This document shows positions 58,051 to 64,000 of a stretch of DNA of 64,000 nt, piece by piece. A program made the position numbers and the translations under genes. Within the stretch, counting starts at the first letter, position 1; each line of letters opens with the position of its first letter. The notes under the pieces were generated by a model, which searched no databases, had not been told where the DNA came from, and was given only the letters and a program-made list of their open reading frames with translations. This DNA is from Trichoderma breve (lineage: Eukaryota; Ascomycota; Sordariomycetes; Hypocreales; Hypocreaceae): positions 1,674,001 to 1,738,000 of the forward strand of contig NC_079232.1 of the NCBI RefSeq assembly GCF_028502605.1, written 5' to 3'.

Positions 58051-59360
58051 ACATAGATCAATGACAATCATGATTTGATGAAATAAGTAGTTCAGGTACA
58101 GTGCGGTGACTGCAATGAACAACCTGTAGAGAGAGCCATTGGATAGTTAATTTTTGGGCTCACACATAGATCTATCTGAGTAATAATTCAGCAATTCTGA
58201 AACCTCGAGACAACGTAACTGGTAGAAAAATTCCTGTGTGAAGTCAAAATGAAGTGTCTGATGTCTACGGCTATGAATGTAGAAGACAACTTTCAAGTTA
58301 CTACTATTTAAAAGCAATGTATGCTCAGACTCAGACTCGAATGAGGAAGTATACATGCGCTATTGAGATTCGGGTGGTGTGCTAGGTTCGGACAATATGA
58401 TCACACGGACTATTCTTGCTCCAATTTCCAGGAACGGGTTGATATACAGTTTTATTTCCCCTGCAAGGATTCTTCTTCTAATTTTAGCATGTCAATAGAT
58501 AGATCAGCCATGTGAAACCCGGCGGCGATCTGCACTCTTTGGTGAATAATGACATATCTTCGCTGCAAAATGTGAAATCTGTGTGTTAGGTTTGAACATT
58601 TACAGGTTACCTTTAATTTCAGGCCCTTTTCTCATCTATTCCTTTTTTTCAAATGTTTACATTTTGCTTTTGAATAGTCGTAAATAACCTGTTGACCGGT
58701 TCTTACTGTATTCGCTAGTAGATTGAGGTCAATCCAAAGAAAGAGCCCGATTCATCCGATAGCCTTTCTCATCAATCAGCCCATATGTTTCGAAACAAAA
58801 ACGTGTTCAGCTACCTCTCGCTTAAATGTAATAGCTCATTGCTTCATCGGATAGCAATCCCCCCCTTGCATTAATGTCAGGATGAGACACTCTCACCGAC
58901 ACATTTGTCTCTGGCGTCCACTCCCTTCGTGGGCCGCCCAACTTTACCACATAAAGTTTGTCTTGCTGTCAGACGGCTACTGGTCTACATATATAGCTGT
59001 GGTGAAACGGATATTTATTTTCAATGATTTAAAGTTATGCTGACTTGGCTTGCCTTCACCGGTTAATTTCGTGCCATTTGATTCGACTGACGATCTGTGT
59101 ACTGACGTCAACATTATGCCGTATGACCATGGACAACACCTCCGCAAGGGATGAATTTAAGACATGTTTACCCTCGCAGCTGAAGTTTATTCATATAAAT
59201 TCCCCCTCCGCATCTTCTTTCTGACTTCTCTACGTGTATTTTTACATATACACTTTAATGGAAGGGCGCTTGTAGATCTTTCATAACGAAAGAACGTTGA
59301 AACGTTTCTCATTTTCTTGCTGGATTCTCATAGACAATTTTTTCTTGCAATTATTCCAGA
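58051..59360. other. Intergenic, no gene seen
   Basis: About 1.3 kb, AT-rich, without coherent frames. The last 200 bases precede a plus-strand gene. Confidence 0.45.
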
Positions 59361-60454
59361 ATGACACAATTATCTGCACACGAGGAATTCAGGCCGCGGA
59401 ACGGCTCGAGCCTGAGTCGAGAAATCGAACTATTGGTCAACTATGTCAAGCAGCTGGAATTTGATCCCAACACATTTGTAATTATTGTTTGTCGGCATGG
59501 CGCCATCGAAGGTTTGACAAATAAGATAAACCAAAAAAAGCAGGACAAGATTTTCCAACGGGTGAAAAGTAGTGCTCTCATGAAAATTGACAAACATGCA
59601 GTCTCGCCCATATAACTAACAGTCTATATCACCTAGATTTTGATATCAGAGCCACAGACGACATTAGGCTCAGCGCAGTGATCGCTGCCGTTGAGAAATC
59701 CGAACTATATGACAACCTTGTGATCATTACAAGTGGGTTTATCAGCCATCTATATTTCGACATTGGGTTCAGGATCACGGACTTGAAGGTATATCGGTGT
59801 GCAACCAATGACAACCCCAACGAATACCTTCATGTCGATGGCTATTCGAAATTCCACGGACAGGCCGTTCGATCTTGGGAGGGAATGTACCATGAAGCCA
59901 AACTCTGGCTTGGACCTGGCGTCGTGTTCAACCTCGGCTCTCATATCGGCCAATTAGGGCAACTATCTGAAACTTCTTCCACTCTCTCTGATTTTGATCG
60001 AAACAAGCTTCGTGCACACATTGAAAAGATGGACAGAGTGAAAATGGAGGGAAGTTGGTGGGACGACTTCCGAGCCCCGATTTCCGCGATTGTTGGTATT
60101 CTTGCCAGTGCCGGTAAGCTTGCTTCAACTGGGTTCGTTAAGATGTCCGCGGAAGGGATATTTGTTCAGTATAAGTTTATTGGATATGCGATTAGCACAG
60201 CGGCAGCAGCTTCCATGACTGCCCTCTCGGCAGGGACTGCAATGCTGGTTGCGCCAGGGGTAGCGGCGGCCGTTTACTTCATTCCATGGGGATCCATCTT
60301 TGGTTGGTTGAACACAGTTGTCTCGTGGCTGACGACAGGGCTCAATAAGATCTGGGAAAAGATCAAAGACTGGTTGGCTTCGTGTGCGAGTACTATTCGA
60401 GATACTCTAGGGCTTGATGGGAAGTTACACGGCCCACTCAGGTTCCCGGCATGA
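59361..60454 (+). CDS. Orphan protein with hydrophobic, Ala/Gly-rich C-terminal half
   Basis: Model: exons 59361-59568 and 59637-60454, 341 residues. The donor GTAGTG is weak, but the acceptor CCTAG and a CTAAC branch point about 20 bases before it are good, and the join is in frame. The N-terminal part (about residues 20-215) is soluble and mixed alpha/beta in look, with HGAIEGLTNKIN and AVIAAVEKSELYDNLVIITSG. The C-terminal part is hydrophobic: segments about residues 216-236, 248-285 (long Ala/Ser/Gly-rich run) and 287-305, followed by an amphipathic helix (TGLNKIWEKIKDWLASC) and a short tail. No family is recognised. A membrane-inserting or membrane-remodelling role is only a guess from layout. 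If the donor is wrong, the frames could belong to two shorter genes. Confidence 0.62.
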
Positions 60455-60757
60455 AAGCGCTTTAAAGTGTTCAGTTCAATCGTTATTAGCTCGTATGCAA
60501 GAATTTGTATTAGATAATTAATCATTTTAATTAATTGCAAATCTCTAAAGTTCAATAATTGTTCGTTGAGTGCCCATTACTGTGTACCGTGCTGTTAAAC
60601 CGATTCCAAAAAGAAGATCTATGAACATTATAGTTGTTGGTAAAGAAGCTTTCGCAATCAATATGTTTCGTTAGACTTCTGACTCTTTGTATGTTGCTAA
60701 ATATCGTAATTAGAAATGATTGAGGAAACGAGCATATATATAAGTAGAAATCTGTCT
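60455..60757. other. Convergent intergenic spacer
   Basis: About 300 AT-rich bases between a plus-strand and a minus-strand gene; nothing seen. Confidence 0.5.
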
Positions 60758-62427
60758 CTACTTACCTCCCACCCGCCACCTCTGCGTAAATTCGTGTTGT
60801 GCGCGATCCAGGGCTTCAAGATCCGGAATGGTAAACATCCCCTCTCCACACAAGCTGGGCGTATTTCTAGCCAGTAATTGGGCGGCACGGCATGTGGTTG
60901 AAAGTCCAATGAGGGAAAGTCCTTTGACTCCTTTCCTTGGCACTATCTCGTTCATAGATTTGCAGATATCAACCGCCATTCGACGTGACGACTCTATGGC
61001 AAGTCTATCCGCCGCACTAACGGATTCTTGGGATTTCGTCAAATGGAATGTATTGAGTTCAAATAGGAAGCTAGATATATATGGTCAGCTTGGTAAACTT
61101 GTTCGGTAGTCAATTTCGCGGTAACGTACCTAAGTGCGAGCGCAATACTGTCGCAAAACACGAGAGAATTGGGACCTGCGGCTTGGATTAGAGCATAGCA
61201 AAGGTTTCGAAGCCGTGATTCTACTGCGAGATATGAATTTGGAGAGGACTTGGATGTTTTCTCATCCTTGATATACTGTGTTGCCTCTCGGACGATCCCT
61301 GCAACTTGGAAGAGCATCTCAAAGTTGGACGACGAGCCACAGCTTTCCTTGATCTTTTTATCATCCAGCTGTGCATCTGCCGTTACTAAATTTGAGCCAC
61401 TATCGCTCGGCGTTTGCTCGTCCTTCGAATATTTCGGTAATTTTACCAGACTGTTGTCCATAGATCAGTATGGGCTTTCATTCGGAGATGGACATGTCTC
61501 TAGCGCACATACCAGTCCATAATAATGACTGCTTTCCGGCAGATGCCATCTATGCCGATTCCTGTGTCATCTTTACTCTCGGCAACAGAATCCATATTGT
61601 TTAATTTGCAAATGACTGCACAACCAGCAATTGTCAATTCAGATTCTCGGTCAAGGCCATGGCCGTATTCGAACAGTGAGAGTAAAAGCCCGATCTGCAG
61701 AACCTTTAAATATGGCTTTGCAGTAGTTTGTAGAAGCAAAAATGACTGCTTTACTGCCTTGTATAAGTTGCTGTGCATAGTAAGGCCACAATTTTCGCAA
61801 GGTGGTTGAGATATCAGTGCCATGGATAAAAGAAGCATTCCGTCAATGCCACGACATTGTCCCCAAGCATAATATTCCACAAGTTGGTCGATTTGATCAT
61901 CGGTCATAATCGGAAACCAACTATGAATCGTATCCTTGTAAGTTTGAACAATGGACGTGGCGGTCAATCCTGCTGACTTGAGTGTCATACGAAGGAGTGA
62001 TGCTTCTTGCTCAGCATCATCAACGCCACTAAGGAGGGCCACTGATATCATCCCAACGAGCTTATAGCACATGTCAAGGGGTACTTTAGCGATACAGCAT
62101 GCTCGAGTATGTTTAGATGGCATGACATCTTCTCCTTCTCCGGAGCAAAGTCCGCCAGCGGAGTTGTTAGTGGATATTTGCCGCCCGTAGACACAACGAG
62201 TCTTTTTCCTAAACAAATATGAGTATGAAAGGCCGGCCCATAGGAGCACTGTGCCGAGACATGAAGAATGCATACAGTAGGCATCGGTTACAGGCAGGAA
62301 GAGCTCTGTCGCAGCGGGTCTTGGCTCTTTTGCATTGATGGCAAACTCCGGCCGCTCTGCCGAAGACTGGAAATTGGGGCGGAATATGTAGAGTCGTGTA
62401 ATCCGATGTAGAAGCCGATGCCTGCAT
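60758..62427 (-). CDS. Zn2Cys6 transcription factor
   Basis: Exons on the minus strand: 62427-62276, 62208-61513, 61450-61130 and 61070-60758 (493 residues). The cluster C29-x2-C32-x6-C39-x6-C46-x2-C49-x6-C56 is completed only by the first splice, which joins CNRCL to LKKTRC across an intron with donor GTATGC and acceptor TTTAG. The middle region is helical (QEASLLRMTLKSAG, QIDQLVEYYAWG, LQIGLLLSLFEYGHG) and matches the short fungal-regulator fold seen in pathway-specific factors. No classic leucine zipper is seen. It diverges from an NmrA-like oxidoreductase 525 bases away. Such pairs often form regulator-target units, so it may control that gene. The acceptor for exon 3 is chosen by frame. 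Confidence 0.87.
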
Positions 62428-62952
62428 GGTCTTGTAGCTATCAATTCAGATACAACCGTGCTGTAGCGTTCAAGTCAATTCTCCGCGGATAGCTGTAACG
62501 TTATGACCCCAAAGATACTTGTACGGAAGAGAGATTCTGTTAATGGGGCATGTAAGCTATAAGATACATGGAATAAAACTCCCGAGACGTTTGCTACCGT
62601 GGGGCCGGCCGTTTAACCTTGGGCCAGCTCACGGAACTAGGCAAATTATAAATCATGAGCAGGGTTCGGCCGATGCATTAGCGCCAGTTTTGTAAATCCA
62701 TTTTGAGATTTCCGATGATAGTGCCATCCAATCAGAAGTTGCGCCGCAGTATGAGAGGCATCACTGTTTGTCCATATGGATATACTCGCCTTTGGAACGT
62801 GAGTTGTAGATGAGTTGGAATTTTGTAGACTGGATGTCTATAAAAGCCTGATGTATCTCCCTTCATCTTGATCGAAACCACTTACTTGCACACCATCAGA
62901 AATAAAGAGTACTTGAGCTATTGAGTCTTCATATCACCCCATTGCAGAAAAG
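62428..62952. promoter_or_regulatory. Divergent promoter between Zn2Cys6 factor and NmrA-like gene
   Basis: 525 bases between outward-facing genes. It contains CCGGCCGTTTAA near 62605 and a candidate CGG half-site pair. No gene seen. Confidence 0.4.
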
Positions 62953-63930
62953 ATGTCGTCAATCAAGAACGTCGCAGTTCTTGGAGTAAGTTTTCCATTA
63001 TTTTATTGAAATACTGTAATCTAAATTCATCAGGCCACTGGAAATGTCGGTAAAACTTCAGTTCCCGCTTTGCTTTCTGCTGGCTTCGTCGTGACAATCA
63101 TTGCAAGACCAGAGAGCACCGCTACCTATCCCGAAGGAGTCACCGTCAAGAAGGCCTCGTATGATGATCTTGAGACACTTACCGAGGTCCTTAAGGGCCA
63201 AGATGCACTTGTCGAAGCATTCAATCCTGCTGCAGCTGAGCACCAAAGCATTATCGTGCGAGCCGCTCTGGCTGCTGGCGTGCGTCGTCTGATTACGCCT
63301 GAATTCAGTACTGATTCCTTCTCGGCTCACGCTGAGGAAGTCGGGATCTTTGAGCCTAAGCGGAAGGCTCAAAAGGAGCTTGAAGAGCTCACATCTGCGC
63401 CTGGTTGCATCCTCTCCTGGACGGCCATCATCCCCGGAGGGTGGTTTGACTGGGGCATTGAGGGTGGATTCTTTTGGATTGACAAGAAGCAGAAGACCAT
63501 CACTCGCTTCGGATCGGGCAACCAAAAGGTGTCCATCAGTCGCGTGCAACTGTGCGCCGAGACCATTGTTACTGTTCTTCAAAACCCAGACAAGTATCGC
63601 AATCGTGTCGCCTACGTTGCAGATTATGCCGTCAGCACAAACGAATTCATCTCCATCATTAATGAGATTTCATCTGGGGAAGAATGGAAGGTGGTCGATG
63701 TCGATATTGAAGAGTTTAAGAAAGAAGGATTTAGGCTCTGGGATGAAGACACTAAGAATGGTGTGAAGACTCGGTTGTTCACTAAGGCATACACCATGCT
63801 AGGGACTGTTGCACTGTTTGATGAAGAGAATCGCTACGACGCGGATTATTCGTACAAGCAAGAGCCCGGAACTGGCCGACCGATTGAGAGCCTCAAGGAA
63901 GAGCTGAAGAAGTTGCTGGGTTACAATTGA
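62953..63930 (+). CDS. NmrA-like NAD(P)-binding protein / isoflavone-reductase-like
   Basis: Exons 62953-62985 and 63034-63930 give 309 residues; the first exon has only 11 codons, and its GTAAGT donor and CATCAG acceptor restore the dinucleotide loop VAVLGATGNVGKTSVP (G-x-x-G-x-x-G). Downstream are VTIIARPESTAT, in which the Arg after strand 2 fits NADP(H) preference, and RRLITPEFSTDS followed by KRKAQKEL. This layout is common in NmrA-like reductases and nitrogen-sensor-like proteins of fungi. The active-site Tyr-x3-Lys of classic SDRs is not present in that form, so a sensor or atypical reductase role is possible. It ends at TGA 63930, about 70 bases before the window edge. Confidence 0.9.
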
Positions 63931-64000
63931 AGCGGTTACTATCCTGCATTGCACATGGTTCGGATTTACAAACTGGATCAGTTGAATCAGATCAAGCTAC

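Overview
The window looks like nuclear DNA from a filamentous ascomycete, most likely a Sordariomycete and probably Hypocreales. Genes are split by short introns (about 45-200 nt) with GTRNGT donors and CTAAC/CTGAC branch points. Several promoters have pyrimidine-rich leaders. The gene families are typically fungal: Zn2Cys6 regulators, sedolisins, a Dnf3-type flippase, an Irc6/p34 protein and a Hoy1-type homeobox factor. I saw no tRNA, rRNA, CRISPR array or intact transposon. Exon boundaries below were worked out by hand from reading frame and splice signals.

Left part (1-31 kb), mostly housekeeping and developmental. A broken minus-strand relic sits at the edge (1-480). It is followed by a conserved single-TM protein (1784-3061), an Irc6/p34 adaptin-binding protein (3790-5060) and about 7 kb without a convincing gene. 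Next come a homeobox regulator (12102-14091), a P4-ATPase (16138-20836), an MDR oxidoreductase (21210-22397, minus), about 4.5 kb without a convincing gene, and a Zn2Cys6 regulator (26935-29562). Intergenic distances in front of the regulators are unusually long.

Middle part (30-42 kb). Two small putative membrane proteins (30539-31186 and 31901-32155, minus) are followed by an apparent catabolic module. A TauD/TfdA dioxygenase (33364-34727, minus) is divergent from an MFS transporter (35664-37539), and a GABA-type aminotransferase (38456-40341, minus) lies next to it. A two-exon TM microprotein at 41795-42231 appears only after splicing is considered.

Right part (43-64 kb), accessory in character. 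It holds a seven-exon Zn2Cys6 regulator (43581-46199, minus), a GNAT-like protein (46950-47762), a regulator-like protein without a zinc finger (48319-49992) and a tiny secreted eight-cysteine protein (50312-50573, minus). Two divergent sedolisin proteases (52961-54895 minus, 55995-58050 plus) and an orphan protein with a hydrophobic C-terminal half (59361-60454) follow. The window ends with a Zn2Cys6 regulator (60758-62427, minus) divergent from an NmrA-like oxidoreductase (62953-63930).

The most unusual signals are: a clean 90-codon open frame immediately after an amber stop (31628-31900); a perfect 18-bp inverted repeat containing CCGG half-sites between a zinc-cluster regulator and a GNAT gene (46784-46847); three exact-period 16-bp repeats upstream of the secreted cysteine-rich gene (50828-50875); and the orphan protein at 59.4-60.5 kb.
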